DNA from: Mannheimia sp. USDA-ARS-USMARC-1261
Lineage (GTDB): Bacteria; Pseudomonadota; Gammaproteobacteria; Enterobacterales; Pasteurellaceae
Direction: 5' to 3'
Length of the DNA stretch: 64,000 bases
Assembly: GCF_000521605.1 (NCBI RefSeq)
Contig: NZ_CP006942.1
Coordinates: forward strand, 744,001-808,000
Part shown: positions 46,970 to 55,490 of the stretch, one piece after another
Numbering within the stretch: the stretch's first letter is position 1
Layout of the letters: every line of letters begins with the position of its first letter
The notes under the pieces: model-generated
What the model was told of the DNA's origin: nothing
Seen by the model: only the letters and a program-made list of their open reading frames with translations
Database searches by the model: none
Program-made: the position numbers and the translations under genes

Positions 46970-47169
46970 CACGCTAATTTTGCTTCAAAACCAATATCTT
47001 CAACCGCAGCAATTAAATCTTCAGCTACAACATCGCCTTCGATTATCGCAGTTTGATTTTCTAAGGTTACGATGGCTTGTGTTACGCCTACTACTTCATT
47101 TAAGGCTTTTTCGACGCTTTTTACGCAGTTGCCACAATGTAATCCGTCTAGTTGTAATTTGATTGCCAT
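46969..47169 (-). CDS. copZ: Copper chaperone CopZ
   Basis: The 66-residue single heavy-metal-associated domain has LHCGNC as the metal motif and a ferredoxin-like beta-alpha pattern. It carries Cu(I) in the cytoplasm to CopA and to the regulator. An AGGAGA ribosome site precedes the ATG. It is the first gene of the copZ-copA unit under the MerR-type promoter shared with cueR. Confidence 0.92.
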   Translation of the reverse strand: MAIKLQLDGLHCGNCVKSVEKALNEVVGVTQAIVTLENQTAIIEGDVVAEDLIAAVEDIGFEAKLA

Positions 47170-47203
47170 TATTTTCTCCTATTTTGAGTAATTATTTAAG
47201 CGT

Positions 47204-47234
47204 ATAATAAAGTTTAACCTTAGGTTAAAGTCAA
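47204..47234 (-). promoter_or_regulatory. CueR-type promoter of copZA with 19-bp spacer
   Basis: On the minus strand TTGACT (47229-47234), a 19-bp spacer and TATTAT (47204-47209). The spacer holds the perfect palindrome TTTAACCT-T-AGGTTAAA (47213-47229, overlapping the -35 by one base). An over-long 19-bp spacer carrying a dyad is the hallmark of MerR-family activated promoters. Confidence 0.85.
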
Positions 47235-47243
47235 GAGGGAAAA

Positions 47244-47633
47244 ATGAATATCAGCCAAGCCGCCGAAAAAACAGGATTATCCACTAAACAAATTCGAGAC
47301 TATGAAAAAGTAGGGCTGCTCCCTGCTCCAAGTCGTACACAATCGGGTTATCGCTTTTATAATGAAACGGATTTAGATCGATTGTTTTTTATCGGTAATG
47401 CAAGAAAAGTGGGCTTCTCACTTGCTCAAATTACCGCCTTATTGAAATTAAATGACAATCCAAATCGCACCAGTCGAGAGGTAAAACAACTGACCGATCA
47501 ACATATTGCGGAGCTGGAACAAAAAATCAATGACTTAAACGAAATGCTTAAATTACTCAGAAGCTGGAGCCGTACTTGTTGCGGCAACAACAGCCCTGAG
47601 TGTTCGATTTTAAATGGATTGAGAGATCATTGA
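47244..47633 (+). CDS. cueR: MerR-family copper-responsive regulator CueR
   Basis: The 129-residue protein has the MerR winged helix (NISQAAEKTGLSTKQIRDYEKVGLL), a dimerisation coiled coil, and a C-terminal metal loop TCCGNNSPEC, whose outer cysteines are spaced as in E. coli CueR (Cys112 and Cys120). An extra adjacent Cys is present. It would bind Cu(I) and untwist the copZA promoter, which lies in the 74-bp divergent gap. Confidence 0.92.
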   Translation: MNISQAAEKTGLSTKQIRDYEKVGLLPAPSRTQSGYRFYNETDLDRLFFIGNARKVGFSLAQITALLKLNDNPNRTSREVKQLTDQHIAELEQKINDLNEMLKLLRSWSRTCCGNNSPECSILNGLRDH

Positions 47634-47730
47634 GCCGACAAGCGGTCTAATTTTCCTAAAACTTTGCAAAACAGGCTAAATTTTCTTAAAATTCAGCCTT
47701 ATTTTATTTTGTAGCCTAAGAGAAAGAATA

Positions 47731-49644
47731 ATGTCAGAAAAACACTATGGGGCGGATGAAATTACCGTTCTGAAAGATCTTGAGCCGGTGCAGCTTCGTC
47801 CGGGGATGTACACCGATACTACTCGCCCAAACCATTTGGGGCAAGAGGTGATTGATAACAGTGTGGACGAAGCATTATCGGGCTATGCCGATAAAATTGA
47901 TGTTATTCTCCATAGCGATAATTCATTAGAAGTCGTGGATAATGGGCGAGGAATGCCTGTGGATATTCACTCTACTGAGAAAATTTCAGGCGTTGAGCTT
48001 ATTTTAACGAAGCTGCACGCGGGAGGTAAATTTTCAAATAAAAATTATACCTTCTCCGGCGGTCTGCATGGTGTGGGAATTTCGGTGGTAAATGCTCTTT
48101 CCGAGCGTGTGGAAATTCAAATTAAACGTGGCGGTGAAGTGTATTCCATTGCATTTGCCAACGGAGCAAAAGTGGAAGAGCTGACGGTTATCGGCACTTG
48201 TCCGAAAAAGCAAACCGGGACAACCGTTCGTTTTTATCCAAACCCAAAATATTTTGATAGCCCTCGATTTTCGGTGAGCCGTTTACGTCATTTGTTACGT
48301 GCCAAAGCGGTACTTTGCCCGAAACTCACCATTAATTTCATTGATAAAATCAATAACACCGAAGAAACTTGGTACTACGAAGACGGTTTATCCGATTATT
48401 TAACCGAAGCCTTAAATGGCTATGAAACCGTGCCAAATCCACCATTTATTGGTGATGTAACCGCTGAAACGGAAGCAGTAAGTTGGGCTTTAACTTGGCT
48501 ACCTGAAGGTGGTGAGTTAGTGGCGGAAAGTTATGTAAACCTTATTCCAACTGCACAAGGTGGCACACACGTTAATGGTTTACGTAACGGCTTGCTTAAA
48601 GCGATGGTGGAGTTCTGCGAAATCCACAACCTGTTACCGAAAGGAGTAAAACTGACCGCTGACGATGTTTGGAATCGTTGTGCTTATGTGCTTTCACTCA
48701 AAATTCAAGAGCCACAATTTGCAGGGCAGACGAAAGAGCGTTTATCTTCTCGCCAAGCCTCAAGCTATGTGGATAACACTTTAAAAGATGCGTTTAGTTT
48801 GTGGTTAAATCAAAATGTGCAAACCGGTAAATTGATCGCAGAAATGGCGATTAGTTCCGCTCAGAGCCGTTTGCGTGCAGCGAAAAAAGTGGTACGTAAA
48901 AAGCTGGTAAGCGGACCGGCTCTGCCGGGTAAATTAGCGGATTGTACTGCACAAGATTTAAGTCGCACTGAGCTTTTCTTGGTGGAAGGGGATTCTGCCG
49001 GCGGTTCGGCAAAACAGGCTCGTGATAAAGAGTATCAAGCCATTCTCCCTCTACGTGGTAAAATTTTAAACACGTGGGAAGTATCATCAGACCAAGTATT
49101 AGCTTCACAAGAGGTTCACGATATTGCGATTGCATTGGGAATTGATCCGGATAGCGATAATTTAGAGGAATTACGTTATGGCAAAGTTTGTATTCTTGCC
49201 GATGCAGATTCAGACGGTTTGCATATTGCAACCTTGCTTTGTGCTTTATTCCTCCGTCATTTCCCACAATTAGTGAAAAACGGGCACGTTTATGTGGCAA
49301 TGCCACCGCTTTATCGTATTGATATTGGGAAAGATGAAGTGCATTACGCCTTAGATGAGAGCGAAAAAGAGGCGATTTTAGCACGTTTATCCAAGAAAAA
49401 AGGCAAGCCGAATGTACAACGCTTTAAAGGTTTGGGTGAAATGAACCCAAGTCAATTGCGTGAAACCACGATGGATCCGAGTACTCGCCGTTTAGTGCAA
49501 CTCACATTTGATGAAAGTGTGGATGTAGAAGAGGGCGAGGTCAGTACCTTTGAAATTATGGATATGTTGCTCGGCAAAAAAAGAGCGGAAGATCGTAAAC
49601 AATGGCTGCAAAATCGAGGTGATGAAGCAGATTTAGCGGTTTAG
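47731..49644 (+). CDS. parE: DNA topoisomerase IV subunit B
   Basis: The 637-residue protein (E. coli 630) has the GHKL ATPase motifs EVIDNSVDEAL, VVDNGRGMPVD and GGLHGVGISVVNALSE, the transducer, and the TOPRIM region LVEGDSAGGSAKQARD and DADSDGLHIATLL. YADKIDVILH and the length indicate ParE rather than the longer GyrB. Together with ParC it decatenates daughter chromosomes. ParC is not directly downstream; plsY is convergent. Confidence 0.95.
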   Translation: MSEKHYGADEITVLKDLEPVQLRPGMYTDTTRPNHLGQEVIDNSVDEALSGYADKIDVILHSDNSLEVVDNGRGMPVDIHSTEKISGVELILTKLHAGGKFSNKNYTFSGGLHGVGISVVNALSERVEIQIKRGGEVYSIAFANGAKVEELTVIGTCPKKQTGTTVRFYPNPKYFDSPRFSVSRLRHLLRAKAVLCPKLTINFIDKINNTEETWYYEDGLSDYLTEALNGYETVPNPPFIGDVTAETEAVSWALTWLPEGGELVAESYVNLIPTAQGGTHVNGLRNGLLKAMVEFCEIHNLLPKGVKLTADDVWNRCAYVLSLKIQEPQFAGQTKERLSSRQASSYVDNTLKDAFSLWLNQNVQTGKLIAEMAISSAQSRLRAAKKVVRKKLVSGPALPGKLADCTAQDLSRTELFLVEGDSAGGSAKQARDKEYQAILPLRGKILNTWEVSSDQVLASQEVHDIAIALGIDPDSDNLEELRYGKVCILADADSDGLHIATLLCALFLRHFPQLVKNGHVYVAMPPLYRIDIGKDEVHYALDESEKEAILARLSKKKGKPNVQRFKGLGEMNPSQLRETTMDPSTRRLVQLTFDESVDVEEGEVSTFEIMDMLLGKKRAEDRKQWLQNRGDEADLAV

Positions 49645-49680
49645 TGCATTACAAGTGGTAAGATTCTGTTAATAATTTGC

Positions 49681-49714
49681 AAATAGGCATAGTGTTTCAG
49701 CACTATGCCTATTT
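49681..49714. terminator. Bidirectional terminator between parE and plsY
   Basis: AAATAGGCATAGTG / CACTATGCCTATTT with a TTTCAG loop and a further T run. Confidence 0.9.
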
Positions 49715-50320
49715 TTACGCTTTCTTTTTCTTTAATTTGTCCCACATTTTATCTTCTTGTCCTCGCCATAAACGTTGAATATTGTCGTGGTGGCGGTAGA
49801 CCAATAAACAACATACTAAGGCAACAGGGAAAGTAAATTGTGGCTCAAACCACCAAATATAAAACGGTACAAGTAGGGCAGTTAGCACTGCACTTAAAGA
49901 TGAGTAGCCGGAAATCAAAAACACCAAAAGCCAAGTACAAATTGCTCCACCTGCAACAATAAAACTCAACGCAGAAATTGCCCCAAATGCAGTAGCAACG
50001 CCTTTTCCGCCTTTAAATTGAAAGAAAACCGGGAAAATATGCCCCAGACAAACCGCTAATGCAATAAAACCAAGTTGTGAAGGAGATAAGCCAAAATAAA
50101 TTCCCATTGCCACAGGTAATGTGCCTTTTAAAATATCGAATAAAAGCACGCCCAACGCCGCACTTTTACCCCCGATTCTAAGCACATTGGTTGCTCCGGC
50201 ATTATGCGAACCGGTTTCTCTTGGGTCGGGCAAGCCTGCAAGTTTGCAGAAAATTACTGCACTTGAAATTGAGCCTAGCAAATAGGCAATCAAGATCAAT
50301 AAATAGGGAATTAAAGTCAT
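49715..50320 (-). CDS. plsY: Acyl-phosphate:glycerol-3-phosphate acyltransferase
   Basis: The 201-residue inner-membrane enzyme has [15 protein letters not shown], the [17 protein letters not shown] loop and [20 protein letters not shown], the three conserved PlsY motifs. With PlsX it makes lysophosphatidate from acyl phosphate. It is divergent from folB, the same arrangement as E. coli ygiH/folB. Confidence 0.96.
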   Translation of the reverse strand: MTLIPYLLILIAYLLGSISSAVIFCKLAGLPDPRETGSHNAGATNVLRIGGKSAALGVLLFDILKGTLPVAMGIYFGLSPSQLGFIALAVCLGHIFPVFFQFKGGKGVATAFGAISALSFIVAGGAICTWLLVFLISGYSSLSAVLTALLVPFYIWWFEPQFTFPVALVCCLLVYRHHDNIQRLWRGQEDKMWDKLKKKKA

Positions 50321-50389
50321 AAATTTTCCTGATTAAATTTATCTTGTGCTATATTTTACAGAAATTCTAAAAATATAACAGGACGAAAA

Positions 50390-50746
50390 ATGAGTGATAA
50401 AGTGTTTATTCGAGAGCTAACTGCATTTGCTTCTATCGGGGCGTATGATTGGGAACATACTATTAAACAACGTCTGGTGTTTAATATTGATATGGCGTGG
50501 GATTTTTCCAAAGCCGCAGAAACCGATGATGTGAAGTATTGCTTGAATTATGCAGAAGTGTCGGAAAAAGTGATACATTTTGTAGAATCTCAACCGTTTA
50601 AATTGGTAGAAACCGTTGCCTATCAACTGGCAGAATTATTGCAAAAAGAGTACCAACTTTCTTGGATTCGCATTGAATTGCATAAGCCTAAGGCAGTGGC
50701 TCAAGCAAGTAGTGTAGGCGTTATTGTAGAACGAGGTCATCAATGA
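50390..50746 (+). CDS. folB: Dihydroneopterin aldolase
   Basis: The 118-residue enzyme has FIRELTAFASIGAYDWEHTIKQRL-like N-terminal strands, NYAEVSEKVIHFVE and the VETVAYQLAELL helix with the catalytic-site Glu. It cleaves dihydroneopterin to 6-hydroxymethyl-dihydropterin plus glycolaldehyde in the folate pathway. Its TGA overlaps the next gene's ATG (ATGA), so the two are coupled. Confidence 0.95.
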   Translation: MSDKVFIRELTAFASIGAYDWEHTIKQRLVFNIDMAWDFSKAAETDDVKYCLNYAEVSEKVIHFVESQPFKLVETVAYQLAELLQKEYQLSWIRIELHKPKAVAQASSVGVIVERGHQ

Positions 50747-51645
50747 TCTCATCATCACTGAAATTAGGTTATTTTAGTTTAATTATTGCGACCCTTTTCT
50801 GGGGTGGAAATTTTGTATTAGGCAAAGTGTTAAGCGGCTCAGTTCAGCCTATTACATTAACCTATTTGCGGTGGTTACCGGCATTTTTAATTTTGGCTTT
50901 GCTCTTTTTTCGCCCGACTTTACGAGCTATACCTTTATTCAAACCCCGTTTAGGCGTAATGTGGGTGCTGGGGCTACTTGGGGTAATTTTGTTCCCTGCT
51001 ACTTTATATGAAGGCTTAAAAACAACAACGGCACTCAATGCCAGTCTCTATTTAGCTATTTCGCCTGTTTTGGTATTGCTTTTAAACCGACTTGCTTTTA
51101 AAGAGCAAATTAGCCCGATTATTTTAATAGGTGCAATTATTAGCTTGCTCGGTGTACTGTGGCTATTAATGCAAGGGGAGCTTTCTCGTTTAGTCAACCT
51201 TTCAATTAATAAAGGTGATTTATGGGCGATTGCATCTACTGTAAGCTGGGCGGTTTATTGCTGTGTGATTCGGCTACGTCCGCAAGGCATCAGTAATACC
51301 GTATTTCTTACGGTATTGGTTGGATTAGCGGTTATCACTTTAACGCCTTTCTTTATTTATGAATATACAACAGAATCTGCAAAAAATTTAGCAAATTTGA
51401 CCGCTTTACAATGGAGCGGAATAGGTTATTTAATTATTGGACCATCCATTCTCTCTTACGCTTTTTGGAATTTTGGTATTGCGATAGTGGGTTCAGCTAA
51501 AGGAACGGTAATGACTAACTTTACACCACTGTTTGCAGCCATTTTTAGCATCATTTTATTAAATGAAGCAGTCCATATTTACCATATTATTAGTGCCGTA
51601 TTGATTACGGTAGGCATACTGATTTGTAGCTATAAAAAATATTAA
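50743..51645 (+). CDS. EamA-family (DMT) transporter
   Basis: The 300-residue protein has ten hydrophobic segments in two EamA repeats (LIIATLFWGGNFVLGK; DLWAIASTVSWAVYCCVIR), as in RhaT/YdcZ-type drug/metabolite transporters. The substrate cannot be assigned. Translational coupling to folB suggests co-expression but not necessarily a folate role. cdd follows after 14 bases. Confidence 0.88.
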   Translation: MISSSLKLGYFSLIIATLFWGGNFVLGKVLSGSVQPITLTYLRWLPAFLILALLFFRPTLRAIPLFKPRLGVMWVLGLLGVILFPATLYEGLKTTTALNASLYLAISPVLVLLLNRLAFKEQISPIILIGAIISLLGVLWLLMQGELSRLVNLSINKGDLWAIASTVSWAVYCCVIRLRPQGISNTVFLTVLVGLAVITLTPFFIYEYTTESAKNLANLTALQWSGIGYLIIGPSILSYAFWNFGIAIVGSAKGTVMTNFTPLFAAIFSIILLNEAVHIYHIISAVLITVGILICSYKKY

Positions 51646-51659
51646 CCGGAGGTAGTAAT

Positions 51660-52559
51660 ATGTTTCGTACAGAAATTTTAGAACGTTTTGAACAATTAAT
51701 AGCGGAGAAAAATTGTGAAATCACAAAAGCGGTAATTGAGCAACTTATCAGGCAAGATTTTCACGGACAGTTATCTTATGAAGTTGTTGATGAACTATGT
51801 GAAGAATTTAAACGTTCTCGCATTGAATTAGCCCTATTTTGTATTTCAATTGCCGCTTGCTATGCGGTTACGCCTGTCTCTCATTTTAATGTTGGAGCAG
51901 TAGCAGTTGGGAAACGTGGCGATTTCTATTTCGGGGCAAACCAAGAATTTTCGGGGGAATGTATGCAGCAATCAGTTCACGCAGAGCAGAGTGCGATTTC
52001 CCACGCGTGGCTTGCTGGCGAAACCTTGATTACAGATGTAGTGGTTAATTACACCCCTTGCGGACATTGCCGCCAATTTATGAATGAACTTAGTGGAGCT
52101 GAAAATCTAAAAGTACACTTGCCACACAGCCAAGATAATTTATTACATAGCTACTTGCCGGATAGTTTCGGACCAAAAGATTTAGGCATTGAAAAAGTCC
52201 TATTTGACAACCAACCACAACAGTTTGCAACTACAGGCGACAAATTACAACAAGCCGCCATTGCTGCTGCAAATACGTCTTACGCACCTTATAGCAAAGC
52301 CTTTAGTGGGATTGCATTACAAGTCGGCGAACGTATTATTTGTGGCAAATATGCTGAAAATGCGGCGTTCAATCCAACTTTTTTACCGCTACAAAGTGCA
52401 TTGAATTATCGCCTATTTTTAGGATTAGCCGATGTGCCTGTTGAGCGAATTGTGTTAGCCGAAGCAGAAGGCTCATTAAGTAGTAGAGCAATGACAAAAG
52501 CCTTAGCTAAATCCTTATTGGATTTAGACATTGAATATGTTTCACTACAAGCGGTCTGA
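51660..52559 (+). CDS. cdd: Cytidine deaminase
   Basis: The 299-residue long-form enzyme (E. coli 294) has HAEQSA near residue 107 and TPCGHCRQFMNEL near 133, which give the catalytic Glu and the His/Cys/Cys zinc ligands in the N-terminal half; the C-terminal half is a zinc-less pseudo-domain. It deaminates cytidine and deoxycytidine for pyrimidine salvage. An uptake signal spans its last codons (52547-52555). Confidence 0.96.
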   Translation: MFRTEILERFEQLIAEKNCEITKAVIEQLIRQDFHGQLSYEVVDELCEEFKRSRIELALFCISIAACYAVTPVSHFNVGAVAVGKRGDFYFGANQEFSGECMQQSVHAEQSAISHAWLAGETLITDVVVNYTPCGHCRQFMNELSGAENLKVHLPHSQDNLLHSYLPDSFGPKDLGIEKVLFDNQPQQFATTGDKLQQAAIAAANTSYAPYSKAFSGIALQVGERIICGKYAENAAFNPTFLPLQSALNYRLFLGLADVPVERIVLAEAEGSLSSRAMTKALAKSLLDLDIEYVSLQAV

Positions 52560-52595
52560 TTTTTAATTATTTTTGCGATTTAATCACTATTTTCT

Positions 52596-52622
52596 AAAGC
52601 GAGCAAAAATGCTTGCTTTTTT
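52596..52622 (+). terminator. Terminator after cdd
   Basis: AAAGCGAGCA / TGCTTGCTTT with one G-T pair and a T run. Confidence 0.8.
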
Positions 52623-52730
52623 ATTCTCTATCTTTTTGATTTAACGCATATTTTGGTGTTTTTTTACTAATGGCAAGTTGTAATTTTAGTTAAGATATTT
52701 CCCATAATATTAAAAATATAAGGATTTGAA

Positions 52731-54122
52731 ATGAATAATGCACTCATTTTAGAACAAGTTAAAAAGAACCGACGTGATATGGCTATTTTTATAGCGGACG
52801 TTGTTCTTTTCTTTGTTTTACTAAACACATTACCTTTTGAGCCGGAGCCAACCAAAGGCTTAGCTCTTTTAGCTTTTGTTGCTATTTTATGGCTCACGGA
52901 AGCGGTTCACGTTACCATTACTGCTCTTTTTGTGCCTGTGTTGGCAATTGCATTGGGGGTGGTTACTTCAAAAGAGGCATTAAGTGCCTTTGCTGATCCA
53001 ACTATCTTCTTATTCTTTGGAGGTTTTGCATTGGCTGCCGCATTGCATATCCAAAAAATTGACAAAATGATCGCAAATAAAATTATGGCTCTGGCAAAGG
53101 GAAAATTATTTGTTGCCGTACTTTATTTATTTGGCGTTACGGCTTTTTTGTCAATGTGGATGAGTAATACCGCAACGGCTGCGATGATGCTACCTCTTGC
53201 ATTAGGCATTCTCAGTAAAATGGACAGAGAATCGGAACGCAATACTTATACTTTCGTATTACTTGGTATTGCGTATAGTGCAAGTATCGGCGGAATGGGG
53301 ACTTTAGTCGGAAGCCCACCAAATGCGATTGCAGCTTCCCAGCTACACCTTACATTTTCCGATTGGTTGATGTATGGCTTGCCGGTTATGTTGATTATTT
53401 TGCCATTAGTCATTTTTATTTTATATATCACTTTTAAGCCTAGATTTAACCAAGATTTTGAGTTTGAATTTGAACAAATTAACTTTAATCGGCAACGTGT
53501 TATTACGCTGAGCATTTTTCTGTTCATTGCGTGTTGTTGGGTGCTAAGTAGTGTGATTAATCCGCTTATTTCAAGCTCCTTAGGCTTAAAATCTAATATT
53601 GGCAACTTTGATAGTATTATTGCACTCGTTGCTTCCTTGTTATTGTGTGTAACAAAAGTAGTGAGTTGGCAACAAATTCAAGACAATACAGAATGGGGAA
53701 TATTATTTCTCTTTGGTGGCGGGCTCACCTTGAGTGCCGTACTTAGCCATACAGGGGCAAGCCGAATTATGGCGGAAGGTATTATCTCTTTAATTGAAGG
53801 CAAACATTATTTTATTGTGTGCTTAATTATTGCTGCTTTTATTATCTGCTTAACGGAGTTTACTTCAAATACCGCAAGTGCAGCATTACTTGTGCCGATA
53901 TTTATCTCTATTGCAGAGGCTTTAAATATCAACCCACTTGGATTTGCCTTAATTATTGGGCTAGGGGCATCTTGTGCCTTTATGTTGCCTGTAGGAACAC
54001 CACCTAATGCCATTGTTTACGGCACAGGTTTGGTTAGACAAAAAGATATGCTCAAGTCTTATAAAATCGACTTGCTTTGTATATTAGTGATTGCCGGAAT
54101 TGGTTACTGGTTCTGGTTGTAA
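52731..54122 (+). CDS. DASS/SLC13-family anion:sodium symporter
   Basis: The 463-residue inner-membrane protein has the two SNT motifs of the divalent anion:sodium symporter family: SMWMSNTATAAMMLPL and FTSNTASAALLVPI, each next to a re-entrant hairpin, plus GSPPNAIAAS and GTPPNAIVYG. It likely imports C4-dicarboxylates such as succinate, fumarate or malate; sulfate or citrate cannot be excluded. It is a single-gene unit between terminators. Confidence 0.88.
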   Translation: MNNALILEQVKKNRRDMAIFIADVVLFFVLLNTLPFEPEPTKGLALLAFVAILWLTEAVHVTITALFVPVLAIALGVVTSKEALSAFADPTIFLFFGGFALAAALHIQKIDKMIANKIMALAKGKLFVAVLYLFGVTAFLSMWMSNTATAAMMLPLALGILSKMDRESERNTYTFVLLGIAYSASIGGMGTLVGSPPNAIAASQLHLTFSDWLMYGLPVMLIILPLVIFILYITFKPRFNQDFEFEFEQINFNRQRVITLSIFLFIACCWVLSSVINPLISSSLGLKSNIGNFDSIIALVASLLLCVTKVVSWQQIQDNTEWGILFLFGGGLTLSAVLSHTGASRIMAEGIISLIEGKHYFIVCLIIAAFIICLTEFTSNTASAALLVPIFISIAEALNINPLGFALIIGLGASCAFMLPVGTPPNAIVYGTGLVRQKDMLKSYKIDLLCILVIAGIGYWFWL

Positions 54123-54125
54123 ATG

Positions 54126-54157
54126 AAAATAGCCAAGTGATTACTTGGCTATTTTTT
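54126..54157. terminator. Bidirectional terminator
   Basis: AAAATAGCCAAGT / ACTTGGCTATTTT with a GATT loop; it serves the convergent DASS and MetE-like genes. Confidence 0.9.
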
Positions 54158-54170
54158 TATAAAAAGGGAA

Positions 54171-55313
54171 TTACTTACCCCAAACTTCTTCTGCAATTTC
54201 TTTAATTAAGTTTAATTTCGCCCACTGTGCTGCTTCAGTTAAAATATTCCCTTCTTCGGTGGATGCAAAACCACATTGTGGCGATAAACATAATTGGTTA
54301 ATCGGTACAATTTGAGCAGCTTCTTTAATACGTTCGATGATCGCATTTTTATCTTCCAAATCACCAAATTTCGAGGTAATTAAACCTAAAACCACTTGTT
54401 GATTTTTAATATGACGTAACGGCTCGAATGTACCTGCACGCTCGGTATCATATTCTAAGAAGAAGCCATCAATACGACACTTACCGAATAATGTTTCAGC
54501 AACAGGACCATAACCACCTTCCGAGAACCAAGAAGAACGGAAGTTACCACGACAAATGTGCATTGTAATAGACATATCAGCCGGTTTGGCATCAACAATA
54601 CGATTTAATAAGGCAACATATTTTTCGGCTAAATCAGTTAAATCGAAACCTCTTGCCTCAAATTCTTTACGTTTGTCTTCGGCACAGAATTGTCCCCAGC
54701 TTGTATCATCTAGCTGTAGGTTGCGTAATCCCATTTCGTAGAATTTGTGCATTGCCTTAATATAAGCATTGGCAATATCATCATAAAGTTTTTGCTCGTC
54801 TTGATATTGTGGTAGTGGCTGGTAGTTTTCATCTCGCACACAGCAGATAACGTGCAACATTGTTGGAGCAGGAATAGTAAATTTAGTTGGATAATCGCCT
54901 GCTGCTTCTTTTAAAATGCGGTAAGCATCAATAAAAGAGTGATTGTCCGAGAAATCAATATCACCTATGATTTTTACGGTTTGACCCTTCGGCTTATGAC
55001 CCGTGAAGTTTACATTAAAGACTTCTGTTTCTTTCCAATCCATACCGTCTAATTCAGCTAAGAAATCCAAATGCCACCAAGTACGGCTGAATTCCCCGTC
55101 AGAAACCGCTTTTACGCTGTGTTGTTTTTGCAGTTCAACGAGTTTTTTAACCTCTTGGCGAGTTACTTCTCTGAGTTCCTCACGGCTAATTTTTTGTTGG
55201 TTGAAATCTTCTCTCGCTTGCTTTAACGCATCAGTACGCAGAAAACTGCCTACAATATCATTGCGATAAGGGGCTTGGGTACGAATGGTTGCTTCCGGAA
55301 ATAATTGGCTCAT
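54171..55313 (-). CDS. MetE C-terminal-domain-like methyltransferase (YxjG/YxjH type)
   Basis: The 380-residue protein corresponds to the catalytic (C-terminal) half of cobalamin-independent methionine synthase alone. It has VGSFLRTDALKQAR, VSDGEFSRTWWHLDFL, LQLDDTSWGQF, the zinc-ligand MHICRGN and a second Cys in LCLSPQCGFAS. Without the N-terminal MetE half it may use a donor other than methyltetrahydropteroyl-triglutamate; such short proteins include YxjG/YxjH and corrinoid-dependent core-MetE forms. It is monocistronic. It is the second homocysteine-methylating candidate in the window, after mmuM. Confidence 0.85.
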   Translation of the reverse strand: MSQLFPEATIRTQAPYRNDIVGSFLRTDALKQAREDFNQQKISREELREVTRQEVKKLVELQKQHSVKAVSDGEFSRTWWHLDFLAELDGMDWKETEVFNVNFTGHKPKGQTVKIIGDIDFSDNHSFIDAYRILKEAAGDYPTKFTIPAPTMLHVICCVRDENYQPLPQYQDEQKLYDDIANAYIKAMHKFYEMGLRNLQLDDTSWGQFCAEDKRKEFEARGFDLTDLAEKYVALLNRIVDAKPADMSITMHICRGNFRSSWFSEGGYGPVAETLFGKCRIDGFFLEYDTERAGTFEPLRHIKNQQVVLGLITSKFGDLEDKNAIIERIKEAAQIVPINQLCLSPQCGFASTEEGNILTEAAQWAKLNLIKEIAEEVWGK

Positions 55314-55375
55314 AAAATCACTCCTTGTAATTGTATTGTGTTATAAACACTGTTAATCATAGCAAAAAGAGCAAT

Positions 55376-55414
55376 AAAAAGCCCTTCATTAACTTATGAA
55401 AATTAATGAAGGGC
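55376..55414 (-). terminator. Terminator downstream of clpB
   Basis: On the minus strand a 12-bp perfect stem GCCCTTCATTAA / TTAATGAAGGGC (55381-55392 with 55403-55414) is followed by TTTTTATT. Confidence 0.85.
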
Positions 55415-55434
55415 AGTATGAAAATTTTTACTAT

Positions 55435-55481
55435 ACAAGCGGTGATCTTTTGCAAATTTTTTGCAATTTTTAACCGCTTGT
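55435..55481. terminator. Inverted uptake-signal pair downstream of clpB
   Basis: ACAAGCGGT (55435-55443) and ACCGCTTGT (55473-55481) with inner TGCAAA/TTTGCA pairing. It lies just after the clpB stop and before the stronger hairpin. Confidence 0.6.
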
Positions 55482-55490
55482 TAAAGGCTA

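Noticed and set aside
47204-47234. Riboswitch-like dyad before copZ
   Set aside because: The dyad sits between -35 and -10 hexamers at MerR spacing, so it is an operator, not RNA structure.
48851-49384. 177-codon minus-strand open frame opposite parE
   Set aside because: Antisense of strongly conserved ParE TOPRIM codons; no ribosome site or recognisable domain.
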